From Pyrenopolyporus hunteri (taxonomy: Eukaryota; Ascomycota; Sordariomycetes; Xylariales; Hypoxylaceae): a DNA stretch of 64,000 nucleotides. Positions 1-12,376 of this stretch are shown here, piece after piece. Each line of letters opens with the position of its first letter. The stretch's first letter is position 1. The notes beneath the pieces were generated by a model. That model did no database searches. It was given only the letters and a program-made list of their open reading frames with translations, and was not told the origin of the DNA. The translations under genes were made by a program, and so were the position numbers. The stretch is taken from the NCBI GenBank assembly GCA_902806595.1, contig CADCXC010000004.1, forward strand, positions 868,001-932,000, read 5' to 3'.

Positions 1-1071
1 GAGAAGTCGTTGAATGTGACAAAAGGCACCTTCTCATTCTCACAGTATGTGACAAGGTCTATTCTGTTAGCATCCCTGTTCTTCTTTTGGGGCGTTATCA
101 GGAGTGGAAAAGAGACTTACCTCGCTCCGCCTTGGCGAATAGTAAGTCAGTTTCCTTGGCCGCGGATAGGTCCGATACGCCATCTCCAGCATAGAACAGG
201 ATAGGTCGGTTGGGGAGAGCAGCATAAGGCTTGATCTCGAGGGACTTGTCATGCCCATATGAGCTATATTCAGCGAAGGAGCCAGGGGTTAGCTACTAAC
301 ATCTAGCCAAGGGTTGTCCGAGCGTATACAGGCCTAGGGTCTTTATAATTTCCCCAATAAAATAGTAGCTCGGGATATAAAGCGCCCTAGGAGAAAAGGG
401 GTAACACGGAGAAAAGCTCACCTGTCATCGTGGAACTTAAGAGTCCACCCGTATTCATCATTGATGTCCTTGCCAGGCATAGCCTCAACATCGTTGCTAA
501 CGATCTGCATGTGCTGGAGAGCATCCTCGCCTAGGAGATGGGCGAGCAGGGCGCGGATGACAGGCTTCATACCGCCGCTCAGGACGACAATAGGAATGTT
601 ATTCTGTTGGGCCCAGTTGAAGAACTGGGCGAAGCAGGGGTCAAGCCGGACGTGCTTGAGCAGGATCTGAACGCACTCGTCGTAAGGGTTCTTAACGCTG
701 TCCATCATCTCCTTGAAGCTGTCACGGAAGGGGCGTTCGCCCTGCAACACTCTGTGGTTGTCCTTTCGGCGTCGTTCGAGACCATATCCAAGGTTGTCGG
801 TCATGTAGTCGTTGCTATCCTCCAGGGTGATGGTGCCATCGAAGTCTGTGAAGAAGATGGCCTTGGGGTTCGTCCGCAGAGCAGGAAGGGCACCGTTGGC
901 GCCATTAACACCATTAGTACCGTTGGTACCGTTAGTACCATTGACTCCGTTGGCGCCGTTGATACCGTTGACACCATTGGTACCGTTAACGCCATTGGTG
1001 CCGTTCACACCGTTAGTGCCATTGACACCGTTAGTGCCGTTGACGCCGTTGGTAGTGCTGTGTTGGGTCAT
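1..1071 (-). CDS. HAD-superfamily phosphatase with Asn-Gly repeat N-terminus (3' end outside window)
   Basis: Exons read on the minus strand: 1071-422, 263-121 and 58-1 (continuing past the window edge). The introns (158 and 62 bp) have GTGAGC and GTAAGT donors, and the first has a CTAAC branch site. At least 283 residues are present. HAD motif I is DFDGT at residues 76-80 (Asp76 nucleophile, Asp78), motif II is the Ser of VVLSGGM near 165, and motif III is GDGVSD at 242-247. This is the phosphoserine phosphatase-like branch that contains fungal relatives of yeast YNL010W and DK-MTP phosphatases, so a small-molecule phosphate ester is the likely substrate; the exact one cannot be read from sequence. 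Residues 8-60 are an NG-V/T-NG repeat encoded by a tandem DNA repeat and absent from the catalytic fold, probably a disordered tail. The family and splicing are secure, the substrate is not. Confidence 0.85.
893..1053 (-). repeat. Coding minisatellite (Asn-Gly-Val/Thr repeat)
   Basis: About a dozen imperfect 12-base units of the type accgttNgtNcc lie in tandem inside the first exon of the HAD phosphatase gene. They encode Asn-Gly-Val/Thr-Asn-Gly repeats. Third positions vary while the Asn-Gly pairs are kept, so the repeat is under reading-frame constraint or was expanded recently in frame. Confidence 0.85.
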
Positions 1072-2638
1072 GTTGTCTATATCTGTAAACGGATTCGAGC
1101 TGAGTAGAGCAAGGGATAGCGATTGTCTCCTTCCTCGGCTGGGTACGTGTTCTCTGGCCGGGTGAGTCTTATACCTCTATATCCTATTCTCTCTATGAGG
1201 GACTTTGATCTAATATTCCGGGGGAGAAAGTGACGTCACACAAGAAACGACCGTCTCGTATACTGCGGTGTCAAGTGTCTAGCAAACAAATTCGAAAGGA
1301 ACGATACGGACGTGAAGAAGAAGAGAGAGATGCTGCTGTTGTGGAGGGAATTCTAAGTCTATGAGGCGCTTTATATAGAGAAGAGCGAGAGAGTAGGTGA
1401 GAGACGAGCTGAGTATCGGTGAGATAAGAAGAGTGAAAAATAAAAAATTAAAAGGAGGATAAGCGATAAAAGTTTCATCAGGGTCCGCGCCAAATCGACG
1501 AATGCTACTACCAATGCTACTACCTGCCAATGCTATTGCCTACCGCCAATGCTATTGCCTACCGCCAATGCTATTGCCTATCTACCTAGGTTAGGTATGT
1601 ATCTACCTACCTGCCTACTTGCCTGGCTCTAACCAACGCTACTGCCAATGTCTAGCATTCGCAAGTGAGTCTCAAGTAGTCGCAATCTAGACTAGAAGCA
1701 TTCGCAAGCACCTGCAAGCACTTGCAGGTACCTCTCACCCGCAGGCCCCTCGCATCTGCGACTCGCAGCTGCAGAGACACCTAACACATGCATCAAAAAC
1801 AAGGAGAGATCCGCGGGGCTCTTTCCTTCGACCCCTTTACATGCGTACGTACATGTAGTAGTACCCTTTAGCAGTACGTATACTCCCTTTAGTAGCGCCC
1901 TTTAGTACCTGGATTAGGTAGTGCGGACTGCTACGATTAGTAAACCCTTCAGTACCCCTCCGTTCAGAGATTTTGTCGATCGACGTTGCTTTTCAGCCAA
2001 AACGGAAAAGGAGACCCGCTGAGGCTTATCAGCGGTGTTGGCAACTTGCACTTCGCATGTATGTACCTATGTAATAGGTATGGTATATAGGTACATACTT
2101 ACGATACCTAGGCCCTGGCTCGTTACGTGCTTTGGGAAACTTCCATTGCTGGGACTCGCTAACATGTATATACGTAGGACTTTTTCTTGGCTCCTGTATG
2201 CTCAGTTAAGCCCCGAAGAGCCCCACAGGCGAACCATAACCTAGGTACGTCTGTACCCGTACGTTGCTGTATATAGGTACGTATTAGCGCACGTTAGGTG
2301 GTAGCTGCATGTATCCCAGCTGGGGGGGAATTATCATACATGTACCGAACCATGCCGACCCGTACCGCACATTACCACACATTACCACACATTACCACAC
2401 ATTTAGGTACCTAGGTACATAGTACGTCGGGTATTCCCCGGTGCTTCTACCCCCAATCAAACCCCCAAAAGCCTTTCTCGGCCGACTGTTGCACACCGTC
2501 ATATTCCCTCCCCGTCCTTGTCGTAACTCAAGTCTGATTGATCGTAACGCCCTTAAACCAAGTCGCTGCAAAAGAGGAAAAGGGTAACCAGCCCACCCCC
2601 CTCGCTCCTCGCTTAGCGTCTTCTGCTTCGAACCCTCG
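1072..2638. other. Intergenic region with short tandem repeats
   Basis: This is the divergent spacer between the HAD phosphatase and mdm33, with no convincing ORF. It holds about three copies of a 19-bp unit (ctaccgccaatgctattgc) near 1527-1580, three copies of attaccacac at 2371-2400, and AGGT/ACCT palindromes near 1581-1597 and 2405-2418. A CT-rich tract near 2595-2625 precedes the mdm33 start, as is usual for fungal promoters. Confidence 0.6.
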
Positions 2639-3015
2639 ATGCCGACGCCTAGGGCCTTGAAGCCCTTATTCGGGCCTGGTTACCGCCTCTTTCTCGACCA
2701 ATTGCTGCCGCCTCAGTCGACAAGGAAGCTCGTCTCGAGCCGGGCATCCCCAGCATGCCCGGGTTGCCGACATAGCTTCGTCCTTGGTTTCAACCGCCAG
2801 CTCAGATTCAACACCTCATCCTCCTCCTCTTCCTCCTCTTCTGGCTCGACTCCACCAAATCCTCCCAAATCTCACACCGGTGACAAGGGCGCTACCGAAA
2901 ACGATCCTCTCTCCCCTGTCTCTTCTCTCTTCAACGTACCACGTCCGCAGCCGCGACCGGAACCGGAACCAGAATCGACGACGACGACGACAGCGAGACC
3001 GCAGCATTCGAATTC

Positions 3016-3050
<35 letters not shown>

Positions 3051-4153
3051 CACCGCCACCGTCTCGTCCTCCTCCTCCTCCTCCTCCTCGGCAACCACCC
3101 TCCTCGTCCCCTCCCCCTCCAGAAGAAAATGTCCACGAAAACCCAGACCTACCCTCCGCACAGAACTCGCGGCGTTCGGCCCTCAACCGCTCTCTCAGCG
3201 CGTTCATGGACCGGGCGCAGACCACGCTATTCGCCGCGTCCCAGCGCATCAACGACCTGACGGGGTACTCGGGGATCGAGACGTTGAAGGCGCAGGTGAG
3301 CCGTCTGGAGGAGTCCCTAGCGGCCGCCCAGGGGCGTCTGCACGCGGCGCGCGCGTCGTACAAGTCGGCGGTGGCCGAGCGGTCGGCGACGCAGCGGGAG
3401 GTGACGACGCTGCTGGCGCGGCAGAAGACGTGGTCGCCGGCGGACTTCGAGCGGTTCACGGCGCTGTACCGGCAGGACTACGAGCTGGAGGCGGCGGTGG
3501 TGGAGCGGGCGGCCGAGCTCGAGGACGCCGAGCGCTGCGCCGAGCGCCTGGGCCGCGAGCTCAGCGCCGCCATCCTCAGCCGCTACCACGAGGAGCAGAT
3601 CTGGAGCGACAAGATCCGCCGCATGAGCACCTGGGGCACCTGGGGCCTCATGGGCGTCAACGTCCTGCTCTTCCTCGTCTTCCAGTTCGGCGCCGAGCCC
3701 TGGCGCCGCCACCGCCTCGTCCGCGGCTTCGAGGAGAAGGTCCGCGAGGCCCTCGAGGAGGAGCGCCGCCTCGAGCGCGCCCTGAGGGAGGACGATAGGA
3801 GGAGGAGGGCCGAAGAAAAGGCCGCCGCCGCCGCCGCTGCTACTGCTGCTGCCGCCGCCGCTGCTGCTAGGACGCCTGTCGCGGCCGAGGAGGTAGAGCA
3901 GGCCAAGGCGGAGTTGGAGCCGGAGGAACGGGTCCACGACGTCATTGCTGGATGGGTGCTGCCAAAGATACCGTGGCGAGAAGCTTTCTCGAACCCGGAC
4001 TGGTGGAAAGATACGTACGCCGACTTATCGAGTGATAAGAAGGTTGCCCTCCGGATGCGGGATCTTTCCCTCCTAGCGCTCGAGGGCGCCGCAGCCGGTG
4101 CCGTAGCCGTCGGTACCATAGCCACCACGATCCTACTTATCCGAAGAGCGTAA
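2639..4153 (+). CDS. mdm33: Mdm33/She9 family inner mitochondrial membrane protein
   Basis: Single exon, 504 residues. The She9/Mdm33 domain spans about residues 180-380. It opens with ALNRSLSAFMDRAQ and a coiled coil (about 210-320), then TWSPADFERFTALYRQD and a transmembrane segment at about 332-351 (WGLMGVNVLLFLVFQF) followed by basic residues. A second hydrophobic helix closes the protein (about 480-500). The first 60 residues are rich in Arg, Ser and Leu and poor in acids, fitting a mitochondrial targeting sequence. Between them lies a low-complexity linker with Ser, Gln and Pro tracts (60-165), and an Ala-rich stretch lies at 394-410. In yeast Mdm33 sits in the inner membrane and controls its fission and distribution. 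The start is the first ATG of the frame, 35 bases after a CT-rich tract. The third-position GC of the 3' half is very high, which creates long spurious ORFs on the other strand. Confidence 0.93.
3016..3095 (+). repeat. CAACAG and CCT microsatellites inside mdm33
   Basis: A run of six-base CAACAG units encodes polyglutamine (about residues 127-137) and is followed by CCT repeats encoding polyproline (about 144-150). Both lie in the linker between the presequence and the coiled coil and are likely to vary in length between strains. Confidence 0.85.
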
Positions 4154-4721
4154 AAGTAAGTAGAAGAGTGTGTCGAGGGATCTGTACTTTTCTACCTCCA
4201 AAACACCCGCTAGACTGTACAACAACGCGATACCCCCAGAACGGCCCCCCCTATCGTCGCACTCTATAGATTCACTGTATATATAGATTCGAGAAAAGAA
4301 AAAAAAGAAGGGTGATGTTTGCATTATCTGTTGGTCTAATTAATTTGGGGTTGGGGGCAAACTACTATATGTCGGGGTAGACTTCGCTGCAACAACATCC
4401 GCTTGCTATTCCTCGACGAATTCTAAAAACAACGCCCAACAGTTGATCGGCATTTTGAAGATTCGCTCAGCGAATGACAACTCGCTTAACGCCTGTGTGT
4501 CCGTGGCGCGAGCATACCATGGCCTTCAGTGGTATCGACCGTGCAACATATCTTTTTTTGTTTCTCTGATTAATGCGCCTCGAACCAAGCAGATCACCTC
4601 GCCCTCTCGCCACGGCTTCTAAGGCGTAATGAAAACGATTGAAGCCCTTCACTTACTCCAGTTTTAATTTTTTCTTGCTAATAGTCATTCTTATCCATTC
4701 CCTGAGCTCCGACTCTGGCAC
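4154..4721. other. Convergent 3' spacer mdm33/pkc1
   Basis: This 568-bp spacer lies between two genes transcribed towards each other and so holds both 3' untranslated regions. I see A/T-rich tracts (for example around 4292-4312) that could serve poly(A) site selection, and no supported gene. Confidence 0.5.
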
Positions 4722-7700
4722 CTAATCAAAATCCGCCGTATACGAGAATCCGCGGAATTCCTCTTGCATCGCTTGCGAAAGCACTATGATTCGGTTAGCA
4801 TGGGCGGAGTCTTCATAGTAGGCAAAACCATTCTTACCTGATTGTACCGGCGTTAGTACCGGCGTAACGCTGGTAAATTCGGAATCGAAATTGCTTGTAT
4901 CCGTTGCATTCTTAATCTGGGGCAAGAATGGAGGCTGAACTCTCTTATGGTAGATATCGTCCCACACAATATTCTTGAAGAATGGCTGACTCATGACCTC
5001 TTGAGCATCAGTCGGCCCACTTCCTAATCGTTGATCGGGATCTCTCGTGAGGAGCTTCTGTAGAATCGAGACCGACTCCCTAGGCATGTGGATTGGATAA
5101 AGCGGCTCGTCCGCAAGAATCGCGTCGTAAATTTCATCCTCGTCTTCACCTCGGAAAGGTGATTGCTGCAAAAGCATCTGGTATATCAGAACTCCAAAAG
5201 CCCACCAGTCAACCGCCCTCCCATACTTCTTGTCTAGCAGAATCTGTGATGGCATTAGAACAGCCGCCCGAAGCGATTTAAATGCTGGGGTACACATACC
5301 TCGGGCGCCATAAACTCGGGCGTACCGCAGAAGGTGCTTGTCGTAGAGCCATACCACATGTCTTCTTTACACAAACCGTAATCTGCAATCTTTATGTGGC
5401 CGTCTAGAGTGAGCAGAATGTTGTCAAGCTTGAGATCACGATAAATGACGCCATTTTCGTGGAAATATTTAAGCGCTAGGCAAACCTCGGCAGCATAAAA
5501 CCTACAAGCACGTTAGCAGATGCCCCGAACGAACAACATGTCCTCGAAACATACTGTGCACGTTTGGTGCCGAACATGCCACGTTGGATGTGCAGCATCA
5601 AATCGCCACCGCTAATGTACTCCATGACAAAGTACACCCTTGTCTCGGTTTGGAAACAGGCGTGCAGGTTAGTTAGGAACGGGTGGCGTTCCCTATTTGC
5701 AATCAAGAATACCCTCTTCTCGGATCTAATGCTTTCGACCTCGTCGTTCTCGATGATGAACTCCTTCTTAAGCACTTTGATGGCGTAAAGTCGCCTCGAT
5801 TTTTTCGTCTCAGCCAGCATGACTTTGCCAAAATTACCCTTACCGAGCACGGCAAGGAAATTGAAGTGATCTAAGCCGATACGCTGCCCGGTTCCCGGAT
5901 CAGTTGCGGAGGGCAGAGGCTTCCTCGAAGGAGGCGGTAATGTAGAGCCAGTCATTAAGGAAGGGGTCTCCTGTACTGGCTGTGGCTTCGAGACCGGCGC
6001 GATAGGGGGGTACATCTGGTGTTGCATTTGCTGGGGCGGAGGTGATTGCGGTTGTTGTGCCGGGCGTTGCTGCTGCTGCTGCACTTGGGGCTGGCCCGGA
6101 GGATAGTTGGCAATGTTTGCATATGCTGCCGGGTTATACTTCGGTTGAGAAGGTACGCTGTACCCTTGATTTGCAGCATACGGATCATCCTGGGCGTCTA
6201 AAGGCCCGCCGTAACCACCACCTACCCTACCCGAGGAGTAGTCGGAAACCTGGCCCGGACGGCCCGTCGGGGAGGCCATAGAGCCGCTCATCGCGGCCGT
6301 TGCCGCAGCCGCGGCAGCGCTAGAGCCGGACGAAGTGCGATCAGGATGAGCCGGCCTCGTTGGAGACGTCTGACTAGCGTACATAGCTTTGGCGGCGTCG
6401 GTCGCTTCTTGAGAAGCGACACTAGGTTGGTAAGAGGGTCCTCCATGAGAACTGTAAGGGGACATGGGCCCCGAGGCTGTGCCCGAAGGGCTCATCTTAC
6501 CCTGTCTGAGAGTCTTGTCGCTCAGCGATGTCCCCTTTTGTTGTCGCTGTTTTTGCGATCTGATGCCTTCGAGGATCTGATTAGCAACGGCCATACTCAT
6601 ACCACAGAAATCTGGGACGAGATGCACGCATTGCGCGTGAGCCGTGAGTCCACATTCTAGAGAAGTATTAGCTATATCTACGATTCCGATGATGCAGAGA
6701 AGGTTTAATTATCGTACCGGTACACTTTCTGCAATTCTTCTTTCCAAAAGGTAATATATAGCCGCAGTGGCAGCACCAGTTAGCAGTAACGTTCGAAAAC
6801 GGCGCGAATCTATGGGGAATGCGGTGGTTGATCTTCTCCTCGTCTGGATCCGTTTCGGCGTTACTTTTACTAATGCATTTGGTAACCACACTCGGATAAC
6901 ATTTCGTATGGCAGGTGTATTTGCAGTCTTCGCACTGCATACCCGCAGAATATTTAAGGAAATCGCCGCAGAGAGCGCAGCGCATGATGTTGTAAAATTG
7001 GTGCTGCACAAACTTGTGGCCGTACATCTCGTGCACTTCCTCTTTGCGTTGGCGGATAGCGCCCTTTCGTCCGAGTCCGAGATCGACTGGCCTACGATCT
7101 TTGTTCTGCTTTATGAAGTTAAGAGACAGGTGTATCGCGCCGGTGGGCTCTAGGTTAAACCACGCGTCGATCGGCTGAGAGGTAACCTGAGGCACTGCTT
7201 GCGGTCCGAACTGCTGGGTCGGGCCAGCGAGACCCGGCGATGCAGGTCCTGCGCCAGGTTGCGGCTGCTGCGGATCCATTGGGAACTGAGCCGGAGGCAC
7301 GTTGGGTCCTCCCATCCTATCGGCAGATACCCAGCCCGAGTTGTTAACTTCGGCCTCGATCCTCTTTCGCCGCATCTCTTCCACGATATCTGATATTCGC
7401 ACCCACAGCATGGCAATAGGCAGGGCATGCTCACCCGGCTTGTCGTAGACCGTAAGCTCGATTTCGTTCGCCTTGTCGACCTCGATATTGTGGTATTCGG
7501 CTTCCCATCGGTCGGTACGTGACACCCTCGTTCGCGCAACGACGTTGTCTTCAACTTTAACGGCGACGAAGGTTTCCGGACCCCGTGAAAACCGCCCGGT
7601 GCTGGCATGGTCCACATCTCGTACCTGGATAACTCGAATGGAAAGCTGACCGGTTAAGGGCTTGCGCAAATTAGGGGTATTTATACTATCATCTGCGAGA

Positions 7701-8618
7701 TACGCTTGTTAGCGCGGGAGACACGACGCGGAGGTTGTAGGGTAGGTAGCTAACCGTCGGGAGAATCGGCCGAATCCAGATCGTCTATGTGAAGTTCCTC
7801 GTATCTCTTGAGTGCCTGCTTCAAGAGGTGGATCTTCTGTTTGCTCTCTACCCTCTTGGCTGCGGCGTCCGCCTTGCTTTTTCGGTCGCCTTCCATACCG
7901 TAGAGCTGAACCATCTTTTCTATGCCTTTGAGATACTGCTCCTCAACGTTGAGCTTAAACTGGATCTGGGACAGCATGAGCTGAATTCGAGGACCGAGGT
8001 AAGGAGTATCATATTTTATAAGATCTAGAAACGAATAAACAAATCAGTCCGATCCGTCCGAAGGTGGAGGCGGCAGTATCACCGGCTCCAGCAACAAGAG
8101 GAATAGGAATGGTGGCTAGAGGTCAAAGTCAAGGCATATAACGAACCTAACTTGGTGAAGTTCGGTCTGGGTTTCGGAATCGACGATGTCGGCCCCGGGG
8201 GGGCATACGGATGTCTTGGGGGCATCAGATCCCCATGGCCGCCGATCTGGCTATATTGTACGGAGCCGTAAGAGCCGGTGTCGCCCGACCACCCGCCGGC
8301 GTCTTTAGGTGGAGGCGGAGGCGGCCCTTCACCGTCACTCCGCATGTCCAGACTGGTAGGACGTATCGAACCGGCTGCGGTAGAGCTCGAGCCGACGCTC
8401 ATGTTATCGACGCCTTGTCCTAGACGCTTCATCTGCAAATCGCGAAGCTTCTCCTCGAAGAACTGGAGGTTCCGACGTCCCTCCCGCATCTGGCTGTCGA
8501 GACGGGACCTAACATCATCGTTGTTGGTCTGCTGTCGCATGGAGTTTGCAGCATTGATCAGAGCCTTTTCGCGCTCGATCTTCTTGTAGATATTGGCCAT
8601 GGCTTCCTCGTCATTCAT
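4722..8618 (-). CDS. pkc1: Protein kinase C, Pkc1 family (cell wall integrity)
   Basis: Six exons on the minus strand: 8618-8147, 8024-7755, 7692-6718, 6656-5555, 5501-5300 and 5243-4722, giving 1180 residues. Domain order matches fungal Pkc1: HR1 repeats at about 1-66 and 158-235 (Rho1 binding), a C2-like domain from about 257, two Cys/His C1 fingers at about 472-520 and 539-588, a long Pro/Gln/Ser linker, and an AGC kinase domain from about 837. The glycine loop GKGNFGKV is at 844-851, the catalytic Lys near 866, then YRDLKLDN, the DYG variant of DFG usual in fungal Pkc1, and CGTPEFMAPE. The AGC tail has a turn motif (TPVLTP) and a hydrophobic motif (FRGFSY). The enzyme sits below Rho1 and above the cell-wall MAP kinase cascade. 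I chose MNDEEAMANIYKKIEREK as the start because it matches the conserved N-terminus and the in-frame upstream codons lack an ATG. Confidence 0.96.
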
Positions 8619-11173
8619 GGTGGGCAGTGGGTTGCGCGTCGTCACGCGCGGGGGACGAGGTATATATGTACTAAGGTTTTTTTGTTGTTGTTGTTGTTGT
8701 TATGTGTATTGTGGAGGGGGGGCGGTTGAAGGGGTTGAGGAGGTTGAGGAGGTTGAGAGGCGGAAATGCGGGCGACCCAAGATAAAGCTGGAGCAGCTAT
8801 CTCGGGACTTTGTTGGTTCCTGCCTATTTACCTGGTAACCTTTTGGAACCTGCCTACGGCTTGCTGAGAGGGGAGAGGGGAGAGGGGCGTCTAGGGCAAC
8901 ATTCAAAGCCCGTAGCACTAGTTTTAGTTCAGATCTTCGGTACGGTCGCCAGATACCTAAATGTCCAGGTCGAAGCGGGTGCGGGCGTGTCGGATTAGCA
9001 AAAGGGAAAAGAAAAAAAAAAAAGGTTGCCCGAAAGCGGGTAGGGTTTTTAGTGTAAGTTATAGTGCGAGCTGTACCGCGAGCTGTACCGCGAGTTATAG
9101 TGCGAGTCGTAGTGCGAGAGGCTGTAGCAAAGGTTTGGGGAGATTGGGATAGTGCGAATGTCGTCAGTGTCGAGAAGTTGTAGGTATAGAATCGTAGGTA
9201 CAGAATACGGAATATGGACGGAATACGCTATGTACAAGTTTGCCCTTGTGTCAATGGCGGGGTTTTGTGTCTCGCATTGCGGCGGGCGCAAGTTCGGTGG
9301 TGGTAATGGGTGGTGGTGGTCTGTGTGGGCCCCACACTTGGATTGCGATGTATACGAGGTACCTTCGTACCGAGTACTTTTCAACGCTACCAGCCTGTAA
9401 AACGCTAGAATGACCCCGATGGGAGCCCTCAACTTTTATCGTCATGTACCTAATTGTTGTACCTACCAAGGTATTTTACTCGTTGGGTTGCTCATTCCAT
9501 TTGTTTATTCCGCCAACATCAAAGACGTAACCGCCACGGTAAAACTGTAATTAATTGTCTTCCGTCTTCTTTTCTTTTCTTCTTTCTCTTCTATTCTTCT
9601 TTTCCTTCCTCAAGCCTCGAAGAAGCAATAAAATCAAGAACAACCACGGAGAAGAAAAACCTCGGTCGCAAAAGAAACTCGAAGTCAAAAACAGCGTGCA
9701 TAAATCACCTATATACACGCATGTGCGTGTAATGTACATGTACATACACACCTTAAGACGCGAATCCGGTAGTTATTGATCTCCTGTGTCGGTATCAGCC
9801 GTCTGTGTGTCCATCGGTTTACCAGGTAACCCCCGAGGCAGATGGATGAGTTGCTTATTGAGTCCTGGGCCAACCGCCACGATAAGGGCCGATCTTCAAA
9901 GCTGTTTGTTGCTTATCCTAGACCTTGGAACCCTCGAAGGATCCTAAAGGCCTTAGTCGCCCAAGTCACTTGATCAAGAAGGGCCGAAAAAGAGGTTCGA
10001 ATGGCATAACAAATAAATAACAGATCGCAGAAAAGTACTTCGACTTACATAGGTAGTCTGCGGCAGCAAAGCGATATCAGACGAGGCGGGATCAATCGAT
10101 TCCAAAACAGCCCACGTTCCACTTGAGCTAGGACCTATCAACCTAGGTGCCTACGTAAGATTTCTCTTACATATTAACACAAGATATACCTCCTACCTTA
10201 CATGTAGGTATTGTACACTGAATCGCAGGGAGGTAGGTGAGTGTGCTCTGTTGTCCTCTTCACCCGGTGCGCATAGCAACTAAGTAATACACCTACTTAC
10301 ATGCCGTCAACATACAACCTACCTGACCTACCTGACCTACCTGGTATACCTAGGTAGACATATACCTCACATGTACGTGTAGCTGATAACTCGCGACGGA
10401 CGGCCAGAGACTGGCTGCAATATGGGCCGATATAGGAAATGATCGCTCCTTGTGTACCTGTATTGCGATGCGGGCCAAGAGTCGCGGCTCGCATGGAACT
10501 ATGTCAATATTTGATGTTGATCTGGCCCTACGGGTACGACCATTGGACATCACGAAAACGACGAAAACTCTATCCATTCGTCGGTTAAGTAATGCGTTGC
10601 GCGTCCCCGGAGCCGTCGTAACGCAAACCGCACATATCTACTTTTAAGGAGGCCGTCCTTCAGGGAGTAACCCGTCAACTCGAAGTCGGCTCAGGGCGGG
10701 GCAGAAACGATACCCCTCCGAATATCACAAGCACGACAAACAAGAAAAGAACTTAATTCCGCCTCACCTTGCTTATCTAGGTGTCAGGATTGGAAATATA
10801 TTGCGTTTATTATTACGTGATACATGTACGCAAATTGCATCAAAACAAATACAAGTATCACACGTGACATCCCATCTCATTGGACAGCATAGACTCATTG
10901 AGTTAATACAGCGCAAAGTCTACATAAATTATTAATGGTCCTCGATGCCCGAGCCAGTAAGCTAATAACCTAACGAGTTCTTCAAATGCAGAGCTCATTG
11001 CATAACGCAACCCGGGGTATCTCAACAGTATCGACATTAAGAGCCCAAAAATTTCCACACTGACACCGATACGTCTCGTCCCGCCTCGTCTCTCCTCGTA
11101 AAACCAAGCGCTGGGTATATCTGGTAAGGCTCTATAGGTAATGAACGCTAAACACAAAAACCCTCCTCTTCGA
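8619..11173. other. Gene-free spacer upstream of pkc1
   Basis: This is the 5' region of pkc1 and the 3' region of the next minus-strand gene, 2.5 kb without a supportable gene. It contains a GTT run at about 8679-8702, diverged tandem repeats of a gcgagctgtacc/gcgagttatagt unit at 9055-9120, three ctacctgac units near 10317-10345, and an AGGT/ACCT palindrome at about 10345-10357. The short ORFs here have no recognisable domain and no conserved-looking codon use. Confidence 0.5.
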
Positions 11174-12376
11174 TCACAAGGCTTGGCCGGGAGAAGCTGG
11201 AGTAGACGCTACAGCCTTTTCGTTGCTTGGGCCCGCCGCAGCCTGGACTGGCGAGCGAGACGGTTGCGGCACGGCCTGCGCCGGGGCCGGGGCCGGGGCC
11301 GGGGCGTAGAATCCGGCGAGATTCTGGTAGTTCCGCGCGTTCGGGTTCGCCTGGGCGGTATTCGCCTGAGGTGCGTTCGCTTGGGGTGCGTTCGGCGGCA
11401 CGATACCAGTTCCGTTGGGGGCCGGGGCGAAATGTGCTGGCTGGGGTTGCATGGGTATGGGATAGGGGTAGTAGGGCGCAACACCAGGCGGAGGTGGAGG
11501 CGGAGGCGCGTAGTACATGGCCGGCAACGGTGGCATGACAATGCCGGCGGGCTTCATCATGTTGCGTTTATGGGTGTCGATACACGCCATGATAAAAAGG
11601 ATGAAGTGACCAAGCGTCAATAAGCAGAAAAGCGAAGTTACGGCTCTGACCATGGGCAGATATACAGCATCCCTATACGCGTAGCCAGAACCATCGTCAT
11701 CACAGTAACTCCAATAGCTGTACCTGTCGTTCTCGTCTTCGAGGCACTGCCTGTACAAGGACTGAATACCGATCGAAATTGTGACGGTCAAAAGGATACC
11801 GAATAAGGAAGCGAGCCAGAGACAGAGATGCAGGCCGACGTGTGCGCCCGGGTGAATCCCACGCTTGACATTACCACGCGCACGAATACCATAGGTTATC
11901 AGCTCGGCACCGTTCCATAGGATGGAGACGATGGTGATAGGCAAGGCATAAAACGAGATCACCGTCGTATCTCCACCCTCGTTGCCGAGGAGAACACAGG
12001 TCAGGGCTAGGATCACGAGGGCGATGATGGTCGTGAGAATCGTCAGGACGAGCTTGCTGAACGTCCAGGACCTGACATAAGGAGGCTCGAGTTGAGCTGG
12101 TTGCGCACACGGGTACGGCTGCGGGGGGTAGGGATATGGCACATAAGGTACTTGGGGTGGAGGATACGGTTGCTGGCGCGCAGGCGACGGCGGTTGAGCA
12201 ATCGGGTTCCCTGCTGGCCGGCCCGGCGATGGGGCGCGCCCAGGCTCTCCGGGCTGGCTTCTCGTGGCCGGGGATGGGATGTTCTCAGGGTTTGCCGATC
12301 CCGAGTTGCTCACAGGCGAAAGCTCATGCTCATCCCTGGTCTCAGCAGCCGGCCGAGAAGCCTCGTTCGAAGCCAT
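11174..12376 (-). CDS. Four-TM MARVEL-like membrane protein with Pro-rich tails
   Basis: Single exon, 400 residues. A Pro/Ser/Tyr-rich cytosolic N-terminus (about 1-105) leads into four hydrophobic helices between about 108 and 272 (starting FSKLVLTILTTIIALVILALT, then ISFYALPITIVSILWNGAELI, LHLCLWLASLFGILLTVTISI and VTSLFCLLTLGHFILFIMACI). An acidic, Tyr-rich loop with two Cys (CLEDENDRYSYWSYCDDD) sits between helices 3 and 4. The Pro/Ala-rich tail follows, with PPPPPPPG and NAPQAN-type repeats. This layout, with a polar residue pair in helix 2 (WNGAELI), is typical of fungal MARVEL-like tetraspan proteins of the plasma membrane. No enzymatic motif is visible. The start ATG is the first in frame and is followed by GCT, a favourable context. 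The exact role is unknown. Confidence 0.8.
   Translation of the reverse strand: MASNEASRPAAETRDEHELSPVSNSGSANPENIPSPATRSQPGEPGRAPSPGRPAGNPIAQPPSPARQQPYPPPQVPYVPYPYPPQPYPCAQPAQLEPPYVRSWTFSKLVLTILTTIIALVILALTCVLLGNEGGDTTVISFYALPITIVSILWNGAELITYGIRARGNVKRGIHPGAHVGLHLCLWLASLFGILLTVTISIGIQSLYRQCLEDENDRYSYWSYCDDDGSGYAYRDAVYLPMVRAVTSLFCLLTLGHFILFIMACIDTHKRNMMKPAGIVMPPLPAMYYAPPPPPPPGVAPYYPYPIPMQPQPAHFAPAPNGTGIVPPNAPQANAPQANTAQANPNARNYQNLAGFYAPAPAPAPAQAVPQPSRSPVQAAAGPSNEKAVASTPASPGQAL

Noticed and set aside
1279..1530. An 83-codon minus-strand ORF upstream of the HAD gene
   Set aside because: Low complexity at both ends, overlaps a tandem repeat and has no splice or domain support.
2816..3937. Long minus-strand ORFs of up to 206 codons opposite mdm33
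   Set aside because: They are mirror images of the CAG/CCT repeats and the very high GC3 of mdm33. Their proteins are low-complexity, while the plus strand has a full conserved family.
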